NCBI GenBank assembly: GCA_037953745.1
Contig: JBAKBP010006594.1
Coordinates: 44,721-108,720 of the forward strand
DNA from: Lithodes maja
Taxonomy: Eukaryota > Arthropoda > Malacostraca > Decapoda > Lithodidae
Direction: 5' to 3'
DNA: 64,000 bases
Part shown: positions 21,732-31,880 of the stretch, piece by piece
How positions within the stretch are numbered: position 1 is the first letter of the stretch
Layout of the letters: every line of letters starts with the position of its first letter
Made by a program: the position numbers and the translations under genes
Notes under the pieces: model-generated
The model's input: only the letters and a program-made list of their open reading frames with translations
The model's database searches: none
What the model was told of the DNA's origin: nothing

Positions 21732-24677
21732 CTACAGTTGCTGTAAAAACATACGAGCACGGATTGTTACAGGCAGCAAAAAACCTAGGGGATCAAACAA
21801 CCTCGCTGACAAGCTTAAGCAGTTTCGCTTGGTCATAAGCTCACTGCCGCATGGGGTGTGACAGAAGGATATACAATCTGTGGTAGTGTCCCATTTGTGG
21901 CCTAAAAACTTCACCTCACTATTCTCAGTAGCTACACCGTCAGAAGCAAATTGACCTTTCAAAAGATCACTATTAGTGGCCCATTCTCTTAAGTATAAAT
22001 GAGCCTTGGCAAATATATCGCGGATCTCCCAGCATCTCTTGAGCAATAAATCTTCATTGTCTCCGGTGCCTTGAAGATTGTCCACATAGATCCCCTGCTT
22101 GATCTCATTCTTGAAGTCAGGATCTAGTCCAGCCTCCTCAAGATGACGCAAGATAGTAGCGTTGAGAAGGAACTGGGAACAGGTCACCCCGAATAAGACG
22201 ACTCTGAACCTGTAGACCAGATACTCTGAATCTAGATCCATTGGGTCCCGTGGCCATAAAAATCTTGTCGAGTCCCTGTCTTCACGATGGAGTTGAAGCA
22301 TCAGGAAGGCCTTCTCAATATCGGCGACCCATGCAAACTTATGACATCTGAAGCGCAACATAATTTGCGCTAGATCAGAGACCAGGGACGGACCCGTGTA
22401 CAGACAATCATTCAGGCTATAGGAGCGATCACTAGATTTAGCAGAGCAGTCATACACAATACGAACAGGAGTGGTGGAACTGTCCTTTTTAATCCCATGG
22501 TGAGCAAGGTAATGGATGTTATCCCCATATTCACTGAGATCTAGTCTCTCCACAAATCCACGTTGTACCTGCTCGGCTAAAACTGCCGCATAAGTCTCGC
22601 AATAACTTGGATCCTTGACAAACTGCTTCTGAAGGCCACGTAACCTACCAAGTGCTAGATGGAAATTAGTAGGTAATTTACTCTTGTTATCATTCCAAGG
22701 GAGCCTTACCACATACTGACCTCTGCCAGAGTCATACGTTACAGTCTCTTCATACGAGCTTAACGCTAGCTTGGACTCACGATCAAGTTCATGTGGGTCA
22801 ATTCCAATATTGTCCAAGTCCCATAGCTTATCTATATCAGTACATGTATTATCGGGCACATTTGGCCTAATATATTTATCTATGGGGCTTACTGCTACCT
22901 TGAGGACCGTAACTACCTCCACCTGTGTGTCTTGAGAGGAAGTGGCATAGGATCCAGAAATGGCATACCCTTGGATCGTGGGGAGCATTATTAGCTTATC
23001 TACCCGCCGATATCCAGGGTGAACCAGGTCGTAGTAATAATCAGCTCCGACCAGTAGCATAATACCATTGTTAGCAGAGAGTTGATCATCAGCCAGTTTA
23101 TACCCCTTGCTTCTGAGATATTTCAAATGTGGTTGAATCTCTGATGCTATATAGAAACTGGGTAGTGTGTCGACCACAACAGCCTTGATGGGACATACCT
23201 TTCTTCTACAAACATAGGAAATCTCCACGATATCATAGTCACTGGAATCTATTTCACCAGTGAAACCATGGAGACGCAAATTCTCTTGACCCTTGCTGGT
23301 ACACTTGAGCTGGGGTAATGATGACCGCAGAACGAATGACCTCTGTGAGCACTGGTCAAGTAAGGTGCGCGTCATTATAGTATTATTATTACTCCCCACT
23401 ACTGGCAGCATCATAGTAGGAAGCAATTGACATTCTCGAGAAGCAATGGACATGGCAGATACTTTATCACCCTCGCTCTTACTTTTCTCATGTGACTCTT
23501 TGGGGGTTCTCCCCTTTTCTTTGCCGTCGTGCCGATCAGACTGGGTGCAAAGGGAAAACCAATGTTTCCCCTTGCAATACTTACAAGGTTTGATGTAGGA
23601 ATTGGTGCAGGTACTGTTGAAGTGGTCTCTTGCCAGACAGCTGGTACATAACTTAAGCAATTTAGCCTTGCTAATCATCTGTGTAGCCTTAGGATACTTA
23701 GGACACTGATACCACAGATGACCGTGGACACTGCACAACTTACAACCTAATGAAATTGGCCTTTTCTGTTTAGGAGAAGTCTGTACCGGGAAAGCTGCAG
23801 TAGATGGCGACATCTCCACTTGTCGGTAGTGTCCAGTACTCTCCATATTGAAGACTTCAGTCTGGTACACCTGCACCAACGCTTCCAAGTTTAGTGGAGA
23901 GTCGCTTAGTTGTCGTCTTAAGATTTCCCTTAGGGGAGAGGGTATTTTATTCAAGATATTCACACTAAATATCTCCTCCTTGGTGACGGCCATTGTCTCC
24001 ATACATCGGAGGAGGCTCTCAAAGGAGGCATAGTACTCCTTTAGGTCCGCCACATCATAGGATGGAGGATCTAGTGTGAAGAATTTGGTAATTAAAGCGG
24101 TCTTGATGACTTCCACTCTCCCGTAAGTTCTCTTCAGCAACTCCACTGCAGACTCGTAGCTGGTAGCTTCTAGCTTGTACCCATCGACTAACTTCAATGC
24201 CTCCCCTTTCAATTGACCACGGAGATATGTGAACCTTTGGATGGATGTGAGTGTTTTAGTATGATGGACGGAACACTCAAAAATATCCCAAAATCCAGTC
24301 CAGGTAGCCGAATCCCCGGAAAAGGTAGGCAAAGTAAGCTTCGGCAGGTTAAAACCAGTCGCCTTTGGTGTACCGGTATCCTTAACAGAGGTTGATTCTT
24401 GGGTGGAAGATAGTCTGGCTAAGGCTGTATTAACGTCCTCAAAGTACTCAAGATCTGCCGACATTTCTTCTTCCACATCGTCAGTAACTGTCAATAAACC
24501 ATATACCTGCTGAGCATAACTATCATAAGTAGCTAGCGATTTAGTAACAGTAGCAAATTTACCTTTTATCTGATCAGCCGTGGCACTTATTAAAAATTCA
24601 TCAAGATCTCTTAAACATCTATTTAAACTTCCCTTCATCCCTCCCTTAAGAATCTTAAGTTTCTTTAAATCTGTCAT
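21732..24677 (-). CDS. BEL-1 copy 1 gag-pro-RT polyprotein
   Basis: A 981-aa open frame starting at MTDLKKLKIL. In order: a helical N-terminus; a DUF1759-like gag region from about residue 112 (KLTLPTFSGDSATWTGFWDI); Cys-rich knuckles at about 310-375 (CKLCSVHGH, CTSCLARDH, CKYCKGKH); a retropepsin-like DUF1758 domain in which the loop reads LLDQCSQRSF where BEL-2 has LLDQGSQRSF; RT with VADIEKAFLMLQL (first Asp) and IYVDNLQGT (the YVDN form of the catalytic box seen in some BEL/Pao); and the start of the RNase H-linking region. It ends at a TGG-to-TAG change: copy 2 has Trp here. Otherwise the copy looks functional. Confidence 0.93.
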   Translation of the reverse strand: MTDLKKLKILKGGMKGSLNRCLRDLDEFLISATADQIKGKFATVTKSLATYDSYAQQVYGLLTVTDDVEEEMSADLEYFEDVNTALARLSSTQESTSVKDTGTPKATGFNLPKLTLPTFSGDSATWTGFWDIFECSVHHTKTLTSIQRFTYLRGQLKGEALKLVDGYKLEATSYESAVELLKRTYGRVEVIKTALITKFFTLDPPSYDVADLKEYYASFESLLRCMETMAVTKEEIFSVNILNKIPSPLREILRRQLSDSPLNLEALVQVYQTEVFNMESTGHYRQVEMSPSTAAFPVQTSPKQKRPISLGCKLCSVHGHLWYQCPKYPKATQMISKAKLLKLCTSCLARDHFNSTCTNSYIKPCKYCKGKHWFSLCTQSDRHDGKEKGRTPKESHEKSKSEGDKVSAMSIASRECQLLPTMMLPVVGSNNNTIMTRTLLDQCSQRSFVLRSSLPQLKCTSKGQENLRLHGFTGEIDSSDYDIVEISYVCRRKVCPIKAVVVDTLPSFYIASEIQPHLKYLRSKGYKLADDQLSANNGIMLLVGADYYYDLVHPGYRRVDKLIMLPTIQGYAISGSYATSSQDTQVEVVTVLKVAVSPIDKYIRPNVPDNTCTDIDKLWDLDNIGIDPHELDRESKLALSSYEETVTYDSGRGQYVVRLPWNDNKSKLPTNFHLALGRLRGLQKQFVKDPSYCETYAAVLAEQVQRGFVERLDLSEYGDNIHYLAHHGIKKDSSTTPVRIVYDCSAKSSDRSYSLNDCLYTGPSLVSDLAQIMLRFRCHKFAWVADIEKAFLMLQLHREDRDSTRFLWPRDPMDLDSEYLVYRFRVVLFGVTCSQFLLNATILRHLEEAGLDPDFKNEIKQGIYVDNLQGTGDNEDLLLKRCWEIRDIFAKAHLYLREWATNSDLLKGQFASDGVATENSEVKFLGHKWDTTTDCISFCHTPCGSELMTKRNCLSLSARLFDPLGFLLPVTIRARMFLQQL

Positions 24678-25507
24678 CGTTAAGGTCTAATTTTAAGCAA
24701 CTTAAACTACAATGAGGTCAGACTACAAACCGTTAATCGCTTAGGAATCAACAGCGGCAAACCCCCATTACTTAAGAATTTTACTCAAAAAGAATTACAT
24801 AGTACTTACATCCCCCTTAACATAAACTATCGAAAGGAAATTATCTAACTAGACAAAAGAATTAAATACTAAATCCATTAAAAGAAAGGGTAAGGTGAAG
24901 CACTAATTATTGTAAGCCCTTTATAGGTAAGACTAGTTGGTTAAGCTACAATCATGAGGTCTGACTATTAACTGTCAATCGCTTAGGAATTAACAAAGAC
25001 CGACACTCATGACTGCCACTTTAAGCAACTAGGCCTAGGCTATTATGAAATTTAAATATAAAAGGTCACATGAGAACCCTCCCCACCAGCATAATTAATA
25101 ATGAGTCCCACAATGACAAAATACAAGCAACACCACAGGCACACCACCAAAGCGAAATGAAAAGCCACCACAGACACCTGCAGGCCTAGACTGCCTAGCC
25201 TAGCCAAGCCTATGAGCGCAAAATGGCGACCGACGAAACAACCCCCACCCCAATCTCCAGCCCAGCTAACCCACCAAAAAACGCCAAGGAGCACACGCCC
25301 AAAAAAACCTGGAAACTAGTCCCAAAAAAGATAGGGACGGTGCCTAAACGGTAAAAAACACGAGGGAAGAAGCTGGGTCAAAACTAGGGAAATGGCAGTC
25401 GGCCAACAACGCGCGAGGCGGCAGCCATATGTAAGCCCACAAGCGTCAAGGAAGCAAACAAAACGGTACTACGGTACGGAAGCTTTAGGTCACGAAGGGC
25501 CATTATT
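24678..25507 (-). other. BEL-1 leader between 5' LTR and gag
   Basis: About 830 bp with no convincing ORF. It contains an imperfect direct repeat: 24702-24760 and 24945-25010 share CAATGAGGTC/CATGAGGTCT, the GACTA segment and AATCGCTTAGGAAT. Packaging signals are usual in this position for LTR elements. The function here is inferred only from location. Confidence 0.6.
25488..25502 (-). promoter_or_regulatory. Candidate BEL-1 primer-binding site
   Basis: Five bases after the LTR end the minus strand reads TGGCCCTTCGTGACC. The leading TGG complements the CCA end of a tRNA, and the rest would pair with its acceptor and T stem. The tRNA identity was not determined. Confidence 0.45.
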
Positions 25508-26047
25508 TATCGGGAATTTAGATAAAGGTTAAATTACATATCACTGGTACATGAAATATCCCAACAAATAGTTATAATATAATTACCAAGTGTAATCCAG
25601 TCCCCCACACACGGCTAGTTCAATTGCATGAAATGTAGGAATGTTCACATAATACAATATCGATACAATGAACTTAGCTTAGAGGACTGGTGATGTAGGA
25701 CTGTTGTTATTAGTTGTAGCACATGGTGAACCGTGGGTTGAGTCAGAGCCGGGGGAGGAGATGTTGACTGTATGGTGTTGATTGAGAGACTCAAGGGCCG
25801 GCGTCCGATCACTTCGCGAAATTACATATGGCAGCCGGCTCATAATAATTATAACCCATAACTTGGTTTCATAATACATCTAGAGCTGATGTAGATATTT
25901 ATGCATTACAGTTAATATTTAACCTAACTTATGAATAAACTACAATACACAAAGAACCAGCCGAAATCGTACAAGCGATACGATACCGCCAAATTCAAAT
26001 GTCCTATTGGACCAAAACCTGTCGGGATCATTACCCTATTCCCGACA
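25508..26047 (-). repeat. BEL-1 LTR 2 (shared central LTR)
   Basis: 540 bp. It serves at once as the 5' LTR of copy 1 and the 3' LTR of copy 2. Direct joining to internal sequence on both sides, with no host DNA between copies, is the diagnostic feature of a tandem LTR-element array. Confidence 0.9.
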
Positions 26048-26112
26048 TATTGCCCGCCACCAAAAATTATATACAGGAGCTATATACAGAGAACAACAAA
26101 AGGACATCGAAG

Positions 26113-27453
26113 TCAAAGATCACCTAGTTTGATTTTTGATCTCCAAAGATCCACGGAACTCATAGCCGCTCTCCTTTTGGGACGAGCGCCACCTGAAGCC
26201 TGAGGAGGATCATCCTTCTCATTATCAGCTGCCCCACCTTGAGGAGCACTGTCACCAGCATTCTCCCGCGGAGGGGTATCAGTAGAGACGCCAGGATCAT
26301 CCGGCAGTTCTACATCCTGCTCCAGGGGATATAACCTTACGACTGGGCGAGTAGTAACCCAAGTCGAAGTTCGTATTCTAGCAACCCTTATAAGACCATC
26401 AATGCCCTGGAACAAATCGATAATCCTCCCAAGCTTCCAAAATAACCTAGGACGCTCATCATGAATCAGGACGATATCCCCGATACGAGGCCATCGTTGA
26501 TTCGTCCCTTTGATCTTATGAGAGTGACGCTCGCGAAGAGACAGCAAATATTCTTGGGTCCACCGTTTCCATAGATCGTCGGACACCTTGTTTACATACT
26601 GGAAGTGACGACGTGTGGCGTCAGCATTGCCGAACGTAGGGTCTTGCAGATCTTCGTCATTTACGGACGATCTAGGAAAGGTATTAAGGGTTCGTCCACG
26701 TGTTAGCATAGAAGGCGAAATGGGTAAGAGGTCATCAACATCTGCCGAGGTATAGGTCAAGGGCCTGTCGTTGACTGACATCTCAATTTCTATTAAGATG
26801 GTTTGCAACTCCCGTCTGGTCACCAGTGCCCTTCCTAATACCTTCTTCATGGCAGATTTGACGATACCGATAGTTCTCTCCCAAATTGCCCCGAACCATG
26901 GTGCACGTGCTGGTATAAATCTCCACTGACAACCCTTTCCAGTGAGGGTAGCCACAACCTGCGGGTCATCCATTAAACTCTGGAGATATTTAGAGGCCCC
27001 GACAAAACAAGTCGCATTATCGCTCATAATAATTTGAGGGAAACCATTGCGGCCTGCAAAGCGTCTTAGAGTATGCAAAAAACCCTCACTGGATAGGTCG
27101 TCAATCAATTCAATATGAATCGCTCTGGTTACCGCACATGTGAATAGAACGGCATATACTTTTATGATAGTGCCGGGCGATTCCCTAACATGAATCGCTC
27201 CGGTGTAGTCCACCCCGGTTACCTGAAATGGTTCAGTCCTTTGTACCCTGAACTCAGGTAAGGGAGGTAGATCAACTGGGGAGTAAGGCTTACCCTGTAA
27301 TCTTTTACAGATCGTACAGCTATTGTGGATCCCTTTAATTGCTTGTCGCATCTTAGGGATCCACCAACGTTGTCGCATATACGCCAGAACATAATTTACG
27401 CCAAAATGTAGGCAGGTCCTATGGCATTGGCGAATCAACATTTTGGTAATCAA
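26113..27453 (-). CDS. BEL-1 copy 2 integrase and C-terminal domain
   Basis: A 446-aa open segment matching the C-terminal part of the copy-1 frame. It contains the zinc-binding region, the integrase core with all three acidic residues, and the C-terminal domain. A few substitutions separate the copies (for example VTTRP for ATTRP). It is cut off from its RNase H by the MITE at 27531-28011. Confidence 0.9.
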   Translation of the reverse strand: MITKMLIRQCHRTCLHFGVNYVLAYMRQRWWIPKMRQAIKGIHNSCTICKRLQGKPYSPVDLPPLPEFRVQRTEPFQVTGVDYTGAIHVRESPGTIIKVYAVLFTCAVTRAIHIELIDDLSSEGFLHTLRRFAGRNGFPQIIMSDNATCFVGASKYLQSLMDDPQVVATLTGKGCQWRFIPARAPWFGAIWERTIGIVKSAMKKVLGRALVTRRELQTILIEIEMSVNDRPLTYTSADVDDLLPISPSMLTRGRTLNTFPRSSVNDEDLQDPTFGNADATRRHFQYVNKVSDDLWKRWTQEYLLSLRERHSHKIKGTNQRWPRIGDIVLIHDERPRLFWKLGRIIDLFQGIDGLIRVARIRTSTWVTTRPVVRLYPLEQDVELPDDPGVSTDTPPRENAGDSAPQGGAADNEKDDPPQASGGARPKRRAAMSSVDLWRSKIKLGDL

Positions 27454-27530
27454 ATGAGAAGAGCTAAGGAGGACAGGATATTTCGCAGAATCAGTAATGT
27501 CCGCTTTTTGTATCCTGCCTCTACACTTAA

Positions 27531-28011
27531 CACCTTACGAGCGGCCTATGCGGTTTATTTATATGTACCGCCCAGCGGGGTGTTTTTAAGCCAAAATAGG
27601 GCTGTTTACGTGATCATTTTCATGCCTAAATAAGACCCAGAACGTAAAACAAGTATCTATCCCTGAAAGGGCATAAACAGAGCTTTCGAATGACACCATA
27701 ACGATCCTTTTATGATGGCTAGTTTTCTTGCAATAACCGTGCAACGCGAGTGCAAAAAGCATGTAATTAGGCAATTTCCCCATACAATTCCGTATATAGC
27801 GAGTGAGAGAGGGAGGGAGGAGGTGGCATTCGTGTCAGTAGGTTCGCCGCGGTGGTCGGGAGCAGTCATACGCTCGCTACTCTCCTGCCACCACTTGTCT
27901 CTCTCTCTCAGCAACATTACGTGCTGAAATTGCCACACGATATATGTCGAGCGCCGCCACATAGTCCAGCTTTATTTAACTCGACTTATGTTGCGTGCCG
28001 CTAATTAAGGG
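27531..28011. mobile_element. 481-bp piggyBac-like MITE in BEL-1 copy 2
   Basis: Absent from the matching position in copy 1. The insertion duplicated TTAA (27527-27530 and 28012-28015). Terminal inverted repeats: CACCTTACGAGCGGC on the left and, reverse-complemented, CCCTTAATTAGCGGC on the right (about 11 of 15). No transposase is present. TTAA duplication with C-rich ends is the hallmark of the piggyBac superfamily. It splits the pol frame between RNase H and integrase. Confidence 0.8.
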
Positions 28012-28586
28012 TTAATAATGCCTCCTTCCATATATAATCCTAGCTGCCTCATTAAGTTTGAGGGTTTGGCCTTTGACTCCTTGCTCAGGATTTGATGTTC
28101 AGTAGGATAAGATTCCTTTTGTACTAAACATATTAGTTTTGCTTCTGCTGATCTCAATTCATGGAGTCTGATATGCTTCGAATCTTCACTAAGGAAAGAC
28201 CCGTGAGCCCGACTTCTCATGTTGTTAATGAAACGGTATATCCATGCAAATACCCGTATTACTTGATCATAGCTGCCGTAACGTTCCCACTCTACCAACT
28301 TGTTATCCTGATGTGTAGTACTCACATTCGAACTACTTAACACATCATCTTGGGGCCGACTTGAAGGATCAGACATGTATTCCCTGAAATCCTGAGGCCA
28401 TTCAGTTGGAGATGTAAGCCATGGAGGCCCATGCCACCAAATAGAGGACGACATAAACTGCTGCGCCGAGATCCCCCGGGAAATTATGTCACTGGGGTTA
28501 TCCCTGGTGCTCACATAGCGAAATTTAGCTGTGGGAACTAAGTCATGAATCTCATCAGTGCGATTAGAAACATAAACAGGTAACAC
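28005..28586 (-). pseudogene. BEL-1 copy 2 RNase H-integrase linker
   Basis: A 193-aa segment starting at LPVYVSNRTDEIHDLVPTAK, identical to copy 1 except for a few residues. It is isolated by an upstream stop (28604-28602, Trp codon to TAG) and by the MITE downstream. It corresponds to the region after the RNase H catalytic residues. Confidence 0.8.
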
Positions 28587-28601
28587 TTTCTGGCTGTGTA
28601 C

Positions 28602-30956
28602 CTATGAAAGCGCTATTTGACTGTCGCTCCAGACATAGACGTTATTAATCTGTAGTACGTCTGCATAAGCATCCAGTGTAAACTTTATTAGACGAGCAGA
28701 CAGAAGCAATGCAGTAAGTTCTAATTTAGGAACTGTAATCTTCTTTATAGGGGCTACTTTGGCCTTCGCTATAGCCAGCGTCGCTTCACTACCATTGCAT
28801 ATGTATATGGCAGTACTGTACGCACTATTACTAGCATCAGAAAAGGCATGTAGATCCACTTGTTGACCACTAATAACCTGACGATTAAGTTGGACCTTGC
28901 AACATGTGGAAAGGTCCGACCAAATCAACCGCCAAGTATCTTGTAACTCAATCGGGAGGGGCGTATCCCAATCTAGTTTTAGCCGCCACAGTTGCTGTAA
29001 AAACATACGAGCACAGATTGTTACAGGCAGCAAAAAACCTAGGGGATCAAACAACCTCGCTGACAAGCTTAAGCAGTTTCGCTTGGTCATAAGCTCACTG
29101 CCGCATGGGGTGTGACAGAAGGATATACAATCTGTGGTAGTGTCCCATTTCAGGCCTAAAAACTTCACCTCACTATTCTCAGTAGCTACACCGTCAGAAG
29201 CAAATTGACCTTTCAAAAGATCACTATTAGTGGCCCATTCTCTTAAGTATAAATGAGCCTTGGCAAATATATCGCGGATCTCCCAGCATCTCTTGAGCAA
29301 TAAATCTTCATTGTCTCCGGTGCCTTGAAGATTGTCCACATAGATCCCCTGCTTGATCTCATTCTTGAAGTCAGGATCTAGTCCAGCCTCCTCAAGATGA
29401 CGCAAGATAGTAGCGTTGAGAAGGAACTGGAAACAGGTCACCCCGAATAAGACGACTCTGAACCTGTAGACCAGATACTCTGAATCTAGATCCATTGGGT
29501 CCCGTGGCCATAAAAATCTTGTCGAGTCCCTGTCTTCACGATGGAGTTGAAGCATCAGGAAGGCCTTCTCAATATCGGCGACCCATGCAAACTTATGACA
29601 TCTGAAGCGCAACATAATTTGCGCTAGATCAGAGACCAGGGACGGACCCGTGTACAGACAATCATTCAGGCTATAGGAGCGATCACTAGATTTAGCAGAG
29701 CAGTCATACACAATACGAACAGGAGTGGTGGAACTGTCCTTTTTAATCCCATGGTGAGCAAGGTAATGGATGTTATCCCCATATTCACTGAGATCTACTC
29801 TCTCCACAAATCCACGTTGTACCTGCTCGGCTAAAACTGCCGCATAAGTCTCGCAATAACTTGGATCCTTGACAAACTGCTTCTGAAGGCCACGTAACCT
29901 ACCAAGTGCTAGATGGAAATTAGTAGGTAATTTACTCTTGTTATCATTCCAAGGGAGCCTTACCACATACTGACCTCTGCCAGAGTCATACGTTACAGTC
30001 TCTTCATACGAGCTTAACGCTAGCTTGGACTCACGATCAAGTTCATGTGGGTCAATTCCAATATTGTCCAAGTCCCATAGCTTATCTATATCAGTACATG
30101 TATTATCGGGCACATTTGGCCTAATATATTTATCTATGGGGCTTACTGCTACCTTGAGGACCGTAACTACCTCCACCTGTGTGTCTTGAGAGGAAGTGGC
30201 ATAGGATCCAGAAATGGCATACCCTTGGATCGTGGGGAGCATTATTAGCTTATCTACCCGCCGATATCCAGGGTGAACCAGGTCGTAGTAATAATCAGCT
30301 CCGACCAGTAGCATAATACCATTGTTAGCAGAGAGTTGATCATCAGCCAGTTTATACCCCTTGCTTCTGAGATATTTCAAATGTGGTTGAATCTCTGATG
30401 CTATATAGAAACTGGGTAGTGTGTCGACCACAACAGCCTTGATGGGACATACCTTTCTTCTACAAACATAGGAAATCTCCACGATATCATAGTCACTGGA
30501 ATCTATTTCACCAGTGAAACCATGGAGACGCAAATTCTCTTGACCCTTGCTGGTACACTTGAGCTGGGGTAATGATGACCGCAGAACGAATGACCTCTGT
30601 GAGCACTGGTCAAGTAAGGTGCGCGTCATTATAGTATTATTATTACTCCCCACTACTGGCAGCATCATAGTAGGAAGCAATTGACATTCTCGAGAAGCAA
30701 TGGACATGGCAGATACTTTATCACCCTCGCTCTTACTTTTCTCATGTGACTCTTTGGGGGTTCTCCCCTTTTCTTTGCCGTCGTGCCGATCAGACTGGGT
30801 GCAAAGGGAAAACCAATGTTTCCCCTTGCAATACTTACAAGGTTTGATGTAGGAATTGGTGCAGGTACTGTTGAAGTGGTCTCTTGCCAGACAGCTGGTA
30901 CATAACTTAAGCGATTTAGCCTTGCTATGAAATGTAGGAATGTTCACATAATACAA
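28602..30956 (-). CDS. BEL-1 copy 2 protease-RT-RNase H, fused to LTR sequence
   Basis: A 784-aa open frame. Its first ~11 residues (MYYVNIPTFHS) come from truncated LTR 3. It then enters the gag Cys-knuckle region at KAKSLKLCTSC and follows copy 1 through protease, RT (YVDN) and RNase H. The site that is amber in copy 1 is Trp here (FLQQLWRLKL); it ends instead at a TAG in the RNase H (ALS-stop, where copy 1 has ALSW). The gag N-terminus is missing through the deletion at 30928. Confidence 0.9.
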   Translation of the reverse strand: MYYVNIPTFHSKAKSLKLCTSCLARDHFNSTCTNSYIKPCKYCKGKHWFSLCTQSDRHDGKEKGRTPKESHEKSKSEGDKVSAMSIASRECQLLPTMMLPVVGSNNNTIMTRTLLDQCSQRSFVLRSSLPQLKCTSKGQENLRLHGFTGEIDSSDYDIVEISYVCRRKVCPIKAVVVDTLPSFYIASEIQPHLKYLRSKGYKLADDQLSANNGIMLLVGADYYYDLVHPGYRRVDKLIMLPTIQGYAISGSYATSSQDTQVEVVTVLKVAVSPIDKYIRPNVPDNTCTDIDKLWDLDNIGIDPHELDRESKLALSSYEETVTYDSGRGQYVVRLPWNDNKSKLPTNFHLALGRLRGLQKQFVKDPSYCETYAAVLAEQVQRGFVERVDLSEYGDNIHYLAHHGIKKDSSTTPVRIVYDCSAKSSDRSYSLNDCLYTGPSLVSDLAQIMLRFRCHKFAWVADIEKAFLMLQLHREDRDSTRFLWPRDPMDLDSEYLVYRFRVVLFGVTCFQFLLNATILRHLEEAGLDPDFKNEIKQGIYVDNLQGTGDNEDLLLKRCWEIRDIFAKAHLYLREWATNSDLLKGQFASDGVATENSEVKFLGLKWDTTTDCISFCHTPCGSELMTKRNCLSLSARLFDPLGFLLPVTICARMFLQQLWRLKLDWDTPLPIELQDTWRLIWSDLSTCCKVQLNRQVISGQQVDLHAFSDASNSAYSTAIYICNGSEATLAIAKAKVAPIKKITVPKLELTALLLSARLIKFTLDAYADVLQINNVYVWSDSQIALS

Positions 30957-31347
30957 TATCGATACAATGAACTTAGCTTAGAGGACTGGTGATGTAGGAC
31001 TGTTGTTATTAGTTGTAGCACATGGTGAACCGTGGGTTGAGTCAGAGCCGGGGGAGGAGATGTTGACTGTATGGTGTTGATTGAGAGACTCAAGGGCCGG
31101 CGTCCGATCGCTTCGCGAAATTACATATGGCTGCCGGCTCATAATAATTATAACCCATAACTTGGTTTCATAATACATCTAGAGCTGATGTAGATATTTA
31201 TACATTACAGTTAATATTTAACCTATACTTAATAATAAACTACAATACACAAAGAACCAGCAGAAATCGTACAAGCAATACGATACCGCCAAATTCAAAT
31301 GTCCTATTGGACCAAAACCTGTCGGGATCATTACCCTATTCCCGACA
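30928..31347 (-). repeat. BEL-1 LTR 3 (5' LTR of copy 2, truncated)
   Basis: 420 bp. It lacks the 120 bp at the internal-facing end, together with the PBS, leader and gag start. The breakpoint joins TTGCTA of gag to TGAAATGT of the LTR; both sources carry TTGC there, consistent with a microhomology-mediated deletion. The outer end is complete and followed by the CTCAG target duplication. Confidence 0.88.
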
Positions 31348-31880
31348 CTCAGATTGATTGAACAATAGTTTGACACAAAGGTTCAAAGTTTCAGTTAAGG
31401 GGACGTTGGTGAATAAGGAGGTTATATCAAAGCTACATAGGTATGACGAGGGAGGTCATTTGTAGTTTGAGAGGGAAGTTAACAATTCATACGAGTTCTT
31501 CAGGGAATAATCGTTCGTAGTGAACGCTGATAAAAGTTGGGAGCAAAATTTAGCAAGCTTATAAGAGGCAGTATTATATGCGGCAAGAATGGGTCGAAGA
31601 GGGACAGTGGTCTTATGGATCTTAGGGAGGCCATAAAGAAAAGCCAAGGATGAACCTGTAGGCTTCATAGTATTAGCTAATTCCTCCAAGACTGTTTTTA
31701 AATTTACCATAGATTTAAGTAATCTATTTATTCGATCTTCGATTTTAAGGCTTAGTTTGAAAATATCAGTTTGAATTAGCTTAGTAAATTTGGAAACGTC
31801 TCTCAGGATGTCGTACATTTTTGAAAAATAGTCATCTTTGTTAAGTAACACAACTCCTTTACCTTTGTCGGGACGACAGA
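31348..31880 (-). mobile_element. Penelope-like element, left arm, 5' part
   Basis: Resumes the PLE exactly after BEL-1 and the CTCAG duplication. It carries the RT N-terminus and ends at the centre of the palindrome. The last 73 bp (31808-31880) are the unpaired spacer between the two inverted arms. Confidence 0.85.
31456..31851 (-). pseudogene. Penelope RT N-terminal fragment, left arm
   Basis: It encodes RT block 1-3 sequence: VVLLNKDDYFSKMYDILRDV, SSLAFLYGLPKIHKTTVPLR (the PLE LPKIHK motif) and AYNTASYKLAKFCSQLLS. Just upstream in frame is CRPDKGKG, the conserved PLE RT start. The frame closes soon after, before FDITSLFTNVP. Confidence 0.82.

Larger units (their letters stand above)
18739..31347 (-). 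mobile_element. BEL-1: tandem BEL/Pao composite (LTR-internal-LTR-internal-LTR)
   Basis: Three directly repeated LTRs (18739-19278, 25508-26047, 30928-31347) enclose two internal regions, both coding on the minus strand. The whole composite sits in the Penelope left arm and is flanked once by CTCAG (18734-18738 and 31348-31352). The left internal region is nearly complete. The right one lacks its leader and gag N-terminus and carries a MITE. The LTR ends are TGTCGGGAAT and ATTCCCGATA read on the minus strand. Confidence 0.92.

Noticed and set aside
25052..25294. An 80-codon frame with hydrophobic stretches in the BEL-1 leader (possible extra gene)
   Set aside because: It lies in the non-coding leader between PBS and gag, is Gly/Trp/Leu-rich by composition, and has no counterpart to compare it with in copy 2.
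21732..28604. G-to-A hypermutation by a cytidine deaminase in BEL-1
   Set aside because: Both private stops are TGG to TAG, but the other differences between the copies include several types, and two events are not enough for a pattern.
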